64,000 nt of DNA, taken from contig NC_092578.1 of NCBI RefSeq assembly GCF_037975245.1, positions 11,824,321 to 11,888,320 on the forward strand, given 5' to 3'. The stretch comes from Apostichopus japonicus (Eukaryota > Echinodermata > Holothuroidea > Aspidochirotida > Stichopodidae). This document shows positions 25,201 through 34,859 of this stretch, one piece after another. How positions within the stretch are numbered: position 1 is the first letter of the stretch; each line of letters starts with the position of its first letter. Under the pieces are notes generated by a model that worked only from the letters and a program-made list of their open reading frames with translations, ran no database searches and had not been told where the DNA came from. The position numbers and the translations under genes were made by a program.

Positions 25201-28200
25201 AATTGCTCACCCAAGTGAACTTTGATTGGGCACTCCTTTGGAGGCCCATTTACATTTCTGCCACTCCCGAGCCCCAGACACAAAATTGAAACAGTTCAAC
25301 CTTCCCAAATCTCACTATTCCTAGACACCCCTCTAATCTGCATAAATGTTTATGGTAATGATTAACTCTTTTATGGTAAGCTGGTTAATTCTTTGGACAA
25401 ACCGGTTATTGAAAAACTGAAGTATGCTTGCCGCCCTCTTGACTTTGTCAGCAGATGCCCATGTGGTGATATACTGCAGGCAGCAGTGACATACTCTGAC
25501 CAGGATTACTGTAATGCAGAGAGCTTTGCAGTACCTTTTGTATATATGTATGTATGTATGTATTGTTAGATCATCCTGCAAGCAGGAACTCGTGAAGAAG
25601 CCTCATTGGCTTAATCAAAGACGCAAGCAGACCGAAGTCAGTCTCTTAGATTCATATTTAATTTTTAAAAATTATCTAAAAAACTAATGCACAATACCGA
25701 CACCATGTGTACCAGCATGGAAGGAAATTATGTAAAAAATAACATCCAGTTATGTAACATCCAGAGACAGCACAAAACTTTTCTCTTACCAGTTTAGGCA
25801 AAATTCCCGCTGGTCCTGGGAACTTTCGACAGCTTCTGATCTGCCTGCCCATTCTTGGTCCTGTGGGAGTCTTACAAAGCTGGGCAACCCTGGGAGTAAA
25901 AACTGGAAGTTGTGGGGATGAAAACTGCTCAGGAGTATAGCTGGCAGGTTTGTGCCTGACAGATGAGTTATCTGGCACACTATTCCCTGGTGTTATACAA
26001 TTCCATGTAGGTTTATTTGTACTGACAGGTGATGTGGTGCATCTAATTCCAGCCAGTGGTGTCCTTGCCTGACAGGAGGATAATTGGCTTTGGCTATTTG
26101 AGGATGACTTAAGTTGGGGAGTGAAACTTGAAGCTCTCTGAATGCTGGTTGCATTAGCAATGCATGCTGTGTGTCCTCTTGAGGTTCCTTTCTTTTGAAA
26201 CTGACTGATAGGTGGAGGGAGATTTCCAGAAACATTGTTATCACCATTTTTTAGTGTTTTTCTTTGTGATGGCAATTTGTCGACAGTTAAATGAGCTTTA
26301 TCAGGATTTATACTGACATTTTTGATCAATTCAAAGGAGGTGGGGCAATCATTTACATTCTGAACAATTGGACTAGTTCCATCTTGAGATGGTGAAGTAT
26401 TCCTAGAATCAATCTCTGGTGCTGTTGCTTTAAACACTTTACAAGCTGTAGCAGTATCATTACCTTTATTAGTTTGAGATTCAGATAGTACTTCAACAGC
26501 CACCATGGAGGAGCTGATAACTTTCCTTTTGAATGGTTGTGATTTTGTATGAATATTCCTCACAGAAAGGGGTAGCACAGCAGTACTTGTACTTGATGCA
26601 ATCTGTAAACAAGTTGCCTTAGTTTGAATTACACCAAATTGTTTGTTGCTTTGGTTTTCCAGATTAGCTAAGTAGCTCTTCCTTCTGTCGGATGAGCTCT
26701 CTGGGTCAGTTGATACATGCCTTGAGTCTGATATGGAAGGACGCATCCGGAATTTTGAGTCAAGTCTTTGTGAAGTCGTACATGGGCTCTCATTTACCAT
26801 AGTGGGTGTGCAGTCTTTCTCAAAGGACCAAGGTATGAAGCCTGTAAGTTGAGACCCACTGTTGAACTCCTTTGGTGTGTGTAATATATTCTCCTTACTG
26901 CCATCCTTTGAACTTCTGGTTTTACCATTGTCTGTGTTAAAATCCTCCCACAAATCCTGAAGAGAAATTAATTTGAAAGCATCTTTGATTCTTACCAGTT
27001 ACCACTGTTGTGGGACTTGAGTACATTTTTCCAGGACTTGGACGTGTAAAGCCTGGGCTCAAATTTTCAGGACTTGGGCATGGAACAGAAAGAAATCTGA
27101 CCAAGACCAAAACAAATGCAGCAAATTAAGTCAGCTTATTGTATAAGTTACTTTCCCTGAATAAATACACTAATAAACTCACTCTGATGCAACATTCTGA
27201 TGCAACATGAAACACTATCCTTCTTTTTAACAAGGCTTTGTTGAATTAATAAGGAATTTGGGCTTTGAACACTACCCTAGAAGAATTCTACTTTTGAAGG
27301 TGCCATATGGGCGATAAAAATTTAGCAGTCTTGTGACATTTTAGTAAAGTAAAAATATATATACATATAATATATTCTCCCAGACTTACAGTATGAGGGA
27401 TATGAAACTACAAATTGATCATTTCATTGAATCACCAGTTACACAATTGGGGAGGGGCAGAAACATACTCCTGTTCAACTGTCAAAAATGGGGGATCCTC
27501 TGTCCCCACCAATGATACTTCCCTATATAATGTAGGAGGGGCAAGTGGGTGGTTTGTTGTGGAAGTTTATTGTTAGCTAGTCTGACTATTTTTTTCCCGA
27601 TGTTTTTTTCATTATGCAATTATTTAAAAAAGAAACTGTTTGCCCTGCTTTCCTTTAATATCAATCTTATGTCTCCGGGTATATATTAGCGAGGCAGGCA
27701 GCATATGGCCCATCACACCACATCTAATATATTTGCCAACATCTATTGTGGCAGTGACAAGCAAGAAGGTAGTAAGATCCCATTCAGAGAGTCTTTGGCA
27801 ATGACCCAACCAGTAATTAATTTTTTCTTGGACATGAATCACTCCAACTAGGACTTAGAAATCTCACAGGACTCGGACTCATATTCCAGGAACCCAGATG
27901 TGGGACTGTCACTCAGATGTTCTGGACTAGACTGATTGAAGTTAATACAGTAAGCACATACAAAGATCAACCTGCTTTTGAGAATTGAATGGATAAACAA
28001 AACTAGGGACTTCAAAAGAGAAAAAAATCATTACTTCTTAAAGCTGTGGAAGCTTGTGGTAACTGAAAGAACCCCATCTACAAGAAAATGACAGTGCCAT
28101 CCTTGAAACATCTCAATAGTAGTAAATGTATTGAGATGAAGATTATCACATCTACATAAACAAAAACTCCTTACCTCCTCCAACAAATTATTTCCATCTT

Positions 28201-28231
28201 GTTCACCAATGCTGAAAATATTTCCTGAATG
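16174..28231 (-). CDS. HROB: HROB, homologous recombination OB-fold factor (seven exons, 5' end missing)
   Basis: HROB (MCM8IP, C17orf53) binds single-stranded DNA and recruits and activates the MCM8-MCM9 helicase in homologous recombination and interstrand crosslink repair. Exons in transcription order: 28,231-28,175; 26,956-25,790; 24,432-24,361; 23,583-23,443; 23,070-22,876; 17,634-17,232; 16,229-16,174. All borders are GT..AG and phases agree, giving 2,091 nt with no internal stop (696 residues plus stop). Diagnostic parts: a disordered Ser/Thr/Pro-rich N-terminal region, the RKFPGPAGILPKL motif, GAWVTMKAEMGL, then the OB fold with LHRNKVPHICVMIKLIT, FKDPTGEMQGTLHRQL, LKPGCVLLLKQVGVLSPSLR and NHYLNVT, and an acidic tail IEGFEDELFEDY. 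Human HROB is about 650 residues. Identification is from recognised motifs. The first exon and start codon were not found within 28,232-36,000. Confidence 0.93.
16684..17153. repeat. 235-bp tandem duplication in the last HROB intron
   Basis: Positions 16,684-16,918 and 16,919-17,153 appear identical by eye, beginning GATAAGAAGCCTTTCTTAGG. Perfect identity means a very recent duplication or an assembly artefact. Confidence 0.93.
17232..17634 (-). CDS. HROB: HROB OB-fold exon 2 and C-terminal linker
   Basis: A 403-nt exon, phase 0 in and phase 1 out. It opens with VGVLSPSLRNHYLNVTCQN and VIQIFP, completing the OB fold, followed by a Ser/Lys-rich, probably disordered linker ending LDTTPLE. The acceptor is CTTCTCATCAG|GTTGG and the donor GAAG|GTTAGT. 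The intron upstream is 5.2 kb. Confidence 0.93.
17815..18200. repeat. Degenerate tandem repeats in an HROB intron
   Basis: Four or five divergent units built around CCAGATATAAAT, AAGTTTGATATGGCC and TAAAGCCAGA, roughly 80-100 bp each. They are AT-rich and non-coding. Confidence 0.6.
18201..19128. other. HROB intron; no feature seen
   Basis: Intron sequence between the degenerate tandem repeats and the polypurine run. I see no exon or clear element. A G homopolymer at 19,095-19,105 next to GGGCACGTGCCC (palindrome) marks the start of a repeat piece. Confidence 0.5.
19129..19212 (+). repeat. 84-bp uninterrupted polypurine run
   Basis: Every base on the plus strand between 19,129 and 19,212 is A or G, in runs such as GAAAAAGAGGAG and GGGGGGGAAGAGG. 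It follows a G homopolymer and the palindrome GGGCACGTGCCC. It could form triplex DNA, but this is inferred from composition only. Confidence 0.85.
19505..21370 (+). repeat. Composite dispersed repeat, copy B (in HROB intron)
   Basis: Same blocks in the same order as 10,491-11,706. Between them lies extra DNA including a GGGCTGTAAGACTTGC piece next to an 11-12 G run at about 20,385. The copy ends with a CGCTTAGATAGT core at 21,326 and a trailing AAATCCTGGATATGCGC. It is antisense to HROB transcription. Confidence 0.8.
21215..21326 (+). repeat. CGCTTAGATAGT core repeat, copy 3
   Basis: Third core copy, with a short internal duplication (GTAGCGTAGCGCTCC) before the conserved end. It lies within composite copy B. 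Confidence 0.8.
21371..22875. other. HROB intron; no feature seen
   Basis: AT-rich intron with an 11-G run at 22,128-22,138. I see no coding exon or defined transposon ends. Confidence 0.5.
22876..23070 (-). CDS. HROB: HROB OB-fold exon 1
   Basis: A 195-nt phase 0/0 exon of 65 residues. It contains KQLHRNKVPHICVMIKLIT, VTFKDPTGEMQGTLHRQL and LKPGCVLLLKQ, the most conserved block of HROB (Pfam DUF4539 / HROB OB fold). The acceptor is TTCAACCTCAG and the donor CAG|GTAAATG. Confidence 0.95.
23443..23583 (-). CDS. HROB: HROB exon before the OB fold
   Basis: A 141-nt phase 0/0 exon of 47 residues with DDFNQGAWVTMKAEMGLE and LFLSQHNIASVLKK. The acceptor is TTCATTTTAG and the donor AAAAAG|GTAAACC. 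It corresponds to the conserved segment with the 'W..M...LGL' pattern before the OB domain. Confidence 0.92.
23630..24035 (+). mobile_element. LINE 3' end (CR1/L2-like) antisense in an HROB intron
   Basis: The plus strand codes DHTHPFHSHIIF, RSRIRLQVPNTKTSRFCNSF and LPEATHLFNS. This matches the 'R.RLP..KT.RF..SFIP..I.LLN' end of CR1/L2-type LINE proteins, with a stop at 23,829. A 3' UTR follows, then TTTTCTGAAATGGACAATAAA and a short CTAT-type microsatellite. The same tail motif occurs at 30,045-30,070 before a CGTC microsatellite. Confidence 0.75.
24361..24432 (-). CDS. HROB: HROB linker exon
   Basis: A 72-nt phase 0/0 exon of 24 residues, STGQELASIKL then SPLKEEKEEAQTG. The acceptor is TTTTGGTTTAG and the donor GGG|GTAAATA. 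It links the FPGPAG motif to the pre-OB segment. Confidence 0.82.
24585..24755. repeat. 20-21 bp minisatellite in an HROB intron
   Basis: About eight diverged units of the type CAGTGACATACTGCAGG. An isolated unit lies at 25,474-25,495. Non-coding. Confidence 0.75.
24756..25789. other. HROB intron; no feature seen
   Basis: Intron between the large exon and the linker exon. The open frames at 25,050-25,283 and 25,333-25,581 show no motif. A TATG-type microsatellite lies at 25,540-25,562. Confidence 0.5.
25790..26956 (-). CDS. HROB: HROB large exon (disordered region and FPGPAG motif)
   Basis: A 1,167-nt exon in phase 0/0 coding for 389 residues. The acceptor is TTTCTCTTCAG|GATTTG and the donor CTG|GTAAGAG. 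The product is rich in Ser, Thr, Asn and Pro, without predicted globular domains, and has several basic-proline patches. It ends with RKFPGPAGILPKL, the motif that precedes the OB-fold domain in HROB proteins. The open frame carries on past the donor into the intron until a stop at 25,676; that extension is not coding. Confidence 0.93.
26957..28174. other. HROB intron; no feature seen
   Basis: Intron between the two most 5' exons found. It has AT-rich runs at 27,353-27,375. The 72-codon minus-strand frame at 27,624-27,842 has no recognisable motif or flanking splice signals that I can defend. Confidence 0.5.
28175..28231 (-). CDS. HROB: HROB exon (most 5' found)
   Basis: A 57-nt, phase 0/0 exon coding for 19 residues: HSGNIFSIGEQDGNNLLEE. 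The acceptor is TTATCTGCAG and the donor GAG|GTAAGG. It runs in frame into DLWEDFN of the next exon. An earlier exon with the start Met is required. Confidence 0.75.
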
Positions 28232-28475
28232 CTGCAGATAAGAACAACATGAACAAAAATGTAAGTTTTGTTGAATCTTTTAAAAGTCAGACATTTTCAT
28301 GCACATACATACAGTGCAATATTTATGATCTTCTACACAGTGCCTTCAGAGAATCAGATATCTTAACTATCTCAAAATGAGCCAAGTAGTATTACAACAA
28401 TCTAACACATAATGACAAGAACAACTGTTTCAGGGAACTATTTTTCTGGTTTTGCATAGCTTGATACAAGGTATC

Positions 28476-29272
28476 CAGGGTTTTTGTTAAGAAATGAAGT
28501 AGGTGGGTCAAGTTGAAAAGTAGGCGGGACTGTCTGTACACGGACATGGGGGAGGGGTTTAAGGGGAGGGGTCCCCCCTCCCCTTTGCCGGAAAATTGCA
28601 ATTTAAAAAGTCTCTTGATGCAAAATGGTGCAATATACAGTTGTTTGGTCAATGATATTGCCCCCTCCCAATCACCCCTTTCTTCTGTCCTTTTTTTCTT
28701 TTTTTTCCTGAATTTTTTTTATTAACACTCGGGTCATGGAGCCTAGGGAGGTAGCTATGCCACTGAACCGAACTTAGCAAGGGTGTGACGCACTTGCTGC
28801 ATTAAATGAAGTGCGATCATAACAAAATGATAATAGGTCTACGGTACCTACAAAGTGAGTAGGATTTTACTGCCAAAAAATACCCAACTAGGTCTGTGAT
28901 AGAACCTTCTGTTTTTTATTCAGCTTTTATCTCTGTTGAGCAACAATTTGTATGTCAAGAGAAGCCCTTCGCCTAACTCTACTCTCACCCACCCCTCGGC
29001 CTCATCTCCTCGACCATACTACTAATGTTCAACTTCTTGTAGTTTTTACCAACAGTTAACTGCTGTGACAGTTTCAATCACACCTGACCTGGTTGTGGGT
29101 ATTTATTCCTCTCGATTTTTTTCGTCATTTTTTTTTTTTAATTTTTATTTTAATTTTTTTTATTTTAATTATTATTATTTTATTTTTTAATGAGCGTCGC
29201 AAAGTAGCCGGGTCATGTACATGCAGTAAGCGGGTCATTTGACCCGGGTCCCGGCTACTAACGAAAACCCTG
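28476..29272. mobile_element. 797-bp non-autonomous TIR element
   Basis: The termini are CAGGGTTTTTGTTA and, inverted, CAGGGTTTTCGTTA, one mismatch in 14. They are flanked by the direct repeat GGTATC at 28,470-28,475 and 29,273-29,278. The interior has a GGGGAGGGG..CCCCTCCCC hairpin near 28,565-28,585, a T-rich block at 29,125-29,190 and GGGTCATTTGACCC near the right end. It codes for nothing. A 6-bp duplication is unusual for hAT (8 bp), so the superfamily is open. Confidence 0.78.
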
Positions 29273-29284
29273 GGTATCACGTTT

Positions 29285-29885
29285 CATTACTGTCTGCATT
29301 TTGTAGCGACAGGAAGAAAATTTCACTTGCAAGCAACGGAAAGTTAACTTTTTCAGAGCGCGGCACGCAGTTTGAGGCGAGTCTTCCATGCCTTTAAACA
29401 TTGTCATTGCCTTGGAAACAGCCTCCAAGAATGTTGCAGACATACAAAGAATGGTGAATTTGACATGGAATCTGGACAAATTATCAACGTGAAGAACAGG
29501 AACAGGTAAAACATGCCTATTTCTAGCAATAAGAAGAACAAAAACACTAAGAAAATAAAGCCATGTTATCAATGTGGTAGAACCAACCACACACCCGAGG
29601 AAAGCTACTTTAAGGATACAGATTGTAACACTTGCAGGAAAACAGGAAATATTTCGTTCAAAACACACAGAACAGCCAAATAATCCCCCAGAAGGGCGAA
29701 CTCAATTAACCTAGCTCAGAATGACATTTGGAAGATGCCCCAAAACATGATAACGACATGTACACGCTCTTCCCAGTAAACCAAACTAAAAGAGATGGTA
29801 TATAGGCCATTAAAGTTAACGTTGGAGTCAATGGACATGACTTCAAATTTAAAGTTGATACTGAAGCTTCGTTGAGAATGAACCC
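29285..29885 (+). pseudogene. Ty3-like gag/protease relic
   Basis: Plus-strand pieces in shifting frames: ALETASKNVADIQ (end of a Gag-like helix), CYQCGRTNHT..CNTCRKTGN (two zinc-knuckle-like motifs, the second incomplete), and VNGHDFKFKVDTEASL, a retropepsin active site with DTG changed to DTE. Stops and frameshifts separate the pieces. It directly abuts the 797-bp TIR element on its left. Confidence 0.72.
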
Positions 29886-30070
29886 CAACCCCCATAAAAT
29901 CTTCTGTTGCCCACTGGAAGAAAATCTGTGGACACCTGGTCCTATTGTATATGATGGTTTTTATTCCCTCATTTACCTTTTTAATCTTGCTACTGACAAG
30001 AGAAAATATAAAAGGAATGAACCAGGGGAAATCATTTTTCGTTTATGTTTTCTGAAATGGACAATAAAGT

Positions 30071-30140
30071 CGTCCGTCCGTCCGTCCGTCCGTCCGTCCG
30101 TCCGTCCGTCCGTCCGTCCGTCCGTCCGTCCGTCCGTCCG
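30071..30140 (+). repeat. (CGTC)n microsatellite, about 17.5 copies
   Basis: Seventy bases of perfect CGTC repeat. It directly follows TTTTCTGAAATGGACAATAAAG, the same 3' end motif as the LINE at 23,630-24,035, so it is probably a LINE 3' tail that expanded. Confidence 0.92.
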
Positions 30141-31439
30141 GTTTAACCTATTTAGTAAAAGTCCCAGGCGTAGGGTTTCTTTGGTATTTCAAGATATCTG
30201 CCGATTAAATGAAGCCTTTCTTTTGCACACATTGTGAATTTAACCCATTGGAACTTCGTAAGGGGTTTAACCTTTTCAAATTTAACAAATTCTATGTGTA
30301 TGAAGCACTTTAATCTATGGTTGGTCGGTCATTTTCCAGTGGTACGGAACTGGACGTCACCATTTTGATGTGTTTACATCATTTGTGATTGGGCAATTCA
30401 CATCATGTGATACAAAAAAACTCATACGCAAATGAATATTTGAACTAATTGCGTTACGTTTCCAAACGTCCACAATAAAATAGGTATAGTCTTTCAAGTA
30501 AAATTCTACGAAAAAACAACAGGGTAAGCTCTGGAGAACTTTTGATATAGTATTCTTTGGTAATATATGTAGTAAGCACTGTTCAGAAATTTTATTCCTG
30601 CATATTGCTGGAACGGGATGAAAGAACGGAGTCTTCAGCTGATGGCCTACACTCCCAACCCCTCTTCAACACAGGTTAACAGGAAAACTATTGTGACCTG
30701 TGCAACCTTGTGGAGGATGGTATTAACTCTGTCAGGATTTGGTCTGCCTAAATGCAGGTACTGAAAACTTGAGAAATACTTTGACCACCACCAAAAATAC
30801 TAGCAAAGATAGTACATAGTTTTCACCAATTCTGTAGCTGCATGAGTTTTCACAAGGTAGTTACATTTTTACCACTGTAGATCACAAGTGACCTTTGTCC
30901 TTCACTGCAGAAAAACAAAAAATGGAGCAGGACCTGCATATCCTATATGATATCTATAGTGTAAATCTTGTTGTTCTTTGGGTAGTATATGGCCAGCAGG
31001 GTGGAATCCTTTGCCCAAGATGTTGTATTTTGATGTGCTAGAGGTGCCAGAGACAGATGCCAAGAAAATATTCCAGTGAAATACCGTAAACTTAAGCAGT
31101 TTTATGTTGAAATTACCTTGTACAGTGAGACATCAAAGAAACAGGCTATAAAAAGGAACTAAAGGTGTAGAGTGGAGTTGCAGGTTAGGCAAGGCAGGTT
31201 ACCTGTAACTTTAACTCTTAACTTGAATACAAGAGACAAATAAACAACTTAACAGGAAGGGGGTCTGTGTGCAACTGAATGTATTTACATTAACTCTCTT
31301 GAGGCTACTGTACATGCTATGTCCTTATTACATAATAGTAGTGAGCACCTGGAAAGGGAATGCACTCAGACATGCCTCATTACGATAATACACTTATACC
31401 AGTAGTCACAGTATTAGTGACCTCTACAAAGGAAATGCA
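30141..31439. other. Intergenic; no feature seen
   Basis: AT-rich sequence without coding potential or recognised element. This could include the first HROB intron, but no first exon was identified here. Confidence 0.45.
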
Positions 31440-33292
31440 TGTAGTGTTCATCCCGAACATTTTTATACATATGTACGAGCCTGAGGTGAGTTCAAGAAAA
31501 GAGGTCATGAAAATACATCATCAGAGAACAACACAGTCTGACGTCCAACACAATTCTAGTTGGGGACATTATCAAAGCAACTGAAAATGACAAGGTACTG
31601 CATGAATGTATATACTCTATCTTCAAATATATAATTAGAATATTGCATTGAAAAATGTGGAAGGGTACCAATATGAAAGTCAAATTAAAGCGATACACAA
31701 GGTGCGTGATGAGTTGAGTATATCGCATGATCATGTGTTATAGCGCGGCAGTTGTATTATCATTCCTACCTGCCTGCAGCAAAGCATCCTGGACATAGCT
31801 CATGAAGGGCACCAAGGAGAAGTTAAGACTAAGAAGCTCTCCGAGAGAAAGTGTGGTTTCCAGGAATAGACAACATGATTGCAACGACAATTTCTAATTG
31901 CATACCATGTCAAGCCACAACGATTGATAACAGTCGTGAACCACTTCAAATGTCAGAACTGCCCCAAGTCCCCTGGGTAACTTGAAATTCAAATATGTAT
32001 TGACTTTGCAGACTTGCCAACCGGATATCACTTAATGGTTTACATTGATGACTATAGCAGATACCCTGTTGTAGAGGTCATTATTGATGACTATAGCAGA
32101 CACCCTGTTGTAGAGGTCATTATTGATGACTATAGCAGACACCCTGTTGTAGAGGTCATTAGCTCAACGTCTGCAAGTCATCCACGCAGTTGACAGAGTC
32201 TTTGCTATGTTTGGTATCCCAAAGGTAGTCAGAACGGACAATCGTCCACCCTTTAATAACAGGGAATTCAAAGACCTTGCCAACTAATTAGGTTTTAAGC
32301 ATCGCAAAATCACGCCACGATGGCTTTGCGCAAATGGTTTAGTGGAATGATTTATGTAAACCTTCAAAAAGGTTTACAGCACAACACATGCAGAAGAAAA
32401 GTCACGGAAGCAGGTGCTGCTACATAGGTTTTTACAAACTTATAAAGCAACACCACACCGCAACGGGAGCACCCCCTGCAATTTTTCTTTTTGGTAGAGC
32501 TCTTTGTTCGCTCATCCCAGAAACAAGTGTACAAACCCCGCTTAATGACAACGACAAAATAGCAAAAGAAAGAATGAGAAAAGATGCCGACGCGCGTGCC
32601 AGAACATATAAACACTCCTTTAAAATTGGAGACTCTGTACTTGTCAGAGAAGACGGTTATGTGAGCAAGCACAATACCCCTTATAAGATCAATCCTTATA
32701 AAGTAACTAGAGTCAAAGGGACCATGGTTACGGCATCGCGTAAAAGTCACATTACCCGTAACTGCTCCTCGTTCAAACTCCTCAAAAAGTACCATGCCTG
32801 TAAATATCAGCCAAGTGACTCTGATACAGATGATGACATGTACCACGTCCCTGCTGGTCCTCCACCGCGCGCCGCAGAACAGACCAAGTATGCACCCACG
32901 TCGCAATCTCCAACCACCGGCAGACTTGATAGATTATGTTATCATGATGTATTCTTTATTTATCTTTGTTGTTCAAATTGTACTATGTACAATATCTTAA
33001 AAAAAGTTGTAATTTACTGTGTACTCTAGGCATTTCCATTCAAAGAAAACAACAAATGCTCACACAATTAATTATAGCATAAGGTGAAATCAATTTAATA
33101 CTTATTGTTTACATAGACTACATATTTCACATATCAGTTTAGCCTAATGTCATAATAGGTATCATCTCTTAAATTTTGGAGGGATGTAGTGTCCATCCCG
33201 AGCATTTGTTATACATATGTACGAGCCTGAGGTGAGGTCAAGAAAAGAGGTCATGAAAATACATCATCAGAGAACAACACAGTCTGGCGTCC
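31440..33292 (+). mobile_element. Truncated LTR retrotransposon (Ty3-like)
   Basis: Direct repeats at 31,440-31,546 and 33,185-33,292 begin TGTAGTGTTCATCCC and TGTAGTGTCCATCCC and match closely for about 107 bp. The right copy is preceded by the purine-rich TTTTGGAGGGA, a plausible polypurine tract. Between them only an integrase region is left. The repeats are short for LTRs and are probably LTR pieces. No target duplication was seen. Confidence 0.7.
31785..32820 (+). pseudogene. Degenerate Ty3-like integrase
   Basis: Frame-broken matches in order: ILDIAHEGHQGEVKTKKL (zinc-binding domain), ICIDFADLPTGYHLMVYIDD, a triplicated IDDYSRHPVVEVI block, RTDNRPPFNNREF, a region equivalent to GLVERF, and an intact C-terminal stretch TYKHSFKIGDSVLVREDG and RNCSSFKLLKKYH. 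A stop, frameshifts and the in-frame 39-bp triplication at 32,044-32,160 rule out activity. Confidence 0.85.
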
Positions 33293-34740
33293 TTTGAATT
33301 TTATACTGCAGATGGCTTAATCAGTCTGGTTGAAATTAAGAATTTGGCCCCACTACCTTTTAAATCCTGTGCAAGTCGCAGCTAGACAATCTTAACAATG
33401 AATGCTAAAAGGAATGTACCATTTTGCACATTCATGTGCAAGAAGTATTAAATCATCTATAGACTTGTTCAATAATGAAGTATTTTAGCTAGAGCAGCAA
33501 TTATGATTAAGACTAACAGAATTTAACCAACAACATGCATGTTTTATACACAGGAGCATTAAAACAGCAATAACACATCAGCCCTAATTGCTGTAAATGA
33601 CTAAATACATGGCTATTACTACAGCAACATTTACAGATATTTTTTTCCCCTGATGATTTGATAAGCTTGCAGTGCCCCACAAGCTTTCATAAACTTTCAT
33701 TCGTACAAAAAGCTGTTTGGAGAGTTATTATCACAACTATCGTTTAATGTGTAGAGACTTTCATCAGCCTTACATATATGTAAAGCATGGCCTTCATACA
33801 GGCCTTGATACATTGTCTGGTTGCTCGCAGACTACTGTGGGTTAAGTTGTCCACTTTGTGAACAAAATCCATGAATTAGGATTCTGCATGAACTGTAGGC
33901 TAGCTTTTGCAATGTGGTAACAACATGCACATAAACATGTCTTTGACAAACATAAGAAAAAAACTATGTGCAAGTTTTGTAGCAGTATCTCCACAAATCA
34001 TGCCACCGTACCGGTACCAATTATGGCTCAGTCTACTAAGCATGGAATACGACTGGTATTCACTTGGATGACCTTAACCTCACATTTTACAGGAACAGTC
34101 AAACTTAGCTGATATAACTAAGATAACACAAAATATGGTAGCCTGGTATTGGTAACTTCTCAAGCCAAGGTACCTTAGTGAAGATGTGGACAAAGCCTGC
34201 TGTAGGCCCAAGATTACTCCATTGCTTGACATTATGACACTTGCTAGCACAATCATACTCATAGTTCGGCTGACTTTCCATTGCTTGGTAGACTCATTAA
34301 AGTTCTGATTTTTTTTTCATTTTATAGCCGGTTTCACGGTTTCGCTAAACCAGTACCATTACATTTATATACTTCTTCAACAGACGGACGTACTGTGATG
34401 CAAGTTACATAGAAATGGATCTTTGGATGCTTACCATTTCAATTGGGATTTCAAGTAGAAGCAGAAACCTCAACTTCAGAATATCAACTCCAGTGAAGGT
34501 AGATTAAATGCAATGGGAATCATTTTGCATGGTCAATCTGCTAAATGACTTCAATGCGCCGGCCTGCTATTTCATACTATATTGGACCAAGCATAGTATT
34601 CTGGCTTGGCTTAATCTTGATTTTTCCGCCACTTCCCATGTACCAGTACAGTTCCGTGAAAAATCATATGTTAAACTTGCCAAAGTCGTTTCGAACGATA
34701 AACCTCTAACTCAAGCCATATATCGCTGCCTGTTGGCATA
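33293..34740. other. Intergenic; no feature seen
   Basis: AT-rich sequence without recognised exon or element. Short open frames at 34,080-34,262 and 34,508-34,741 have no motif. Confidence 0.45.
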
Positions 34741-34773
34741 ACTGATCTGTACACTAACAATGTACAGATCAGT
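34741..34773. repeat. Perfect 13-bp inverted repeat, 7-nt loop
   Basis: ACTGATCTGTACA at 34,741-34,753 is followed by CTAACAA and the exact reverse complement at 34,761-34,773. No T-run follows, and this is a eukaryote, so it is not a rho-independent terminator. Confidence 0.9.
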
Positions 34774-34859
34774 GGTTGGCATTGATTCAAATAATCAAAT
34801 GGGGGTGAAGAGCGGGTATGGAGCGCCAAATGGCGGAAAAAATAGATTGATTAAAAGGA

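Noticed and set aside
29258-29668. 136-codon minus-strand frame
   Set aside because: Antisense to the Ty3-like gag relic, which gives recognisable zinc-knuckle motifs on the plus strand.
32364-32906. 180-codon minus-strand frame
   Set aside because: Antisense shadow of the degenerate Ty3-like integrase on the plus strand.
34741-34773. Rho-independent terminator
   Set aside because: Hairpin without a T-run, in a eukaryotic sequence.
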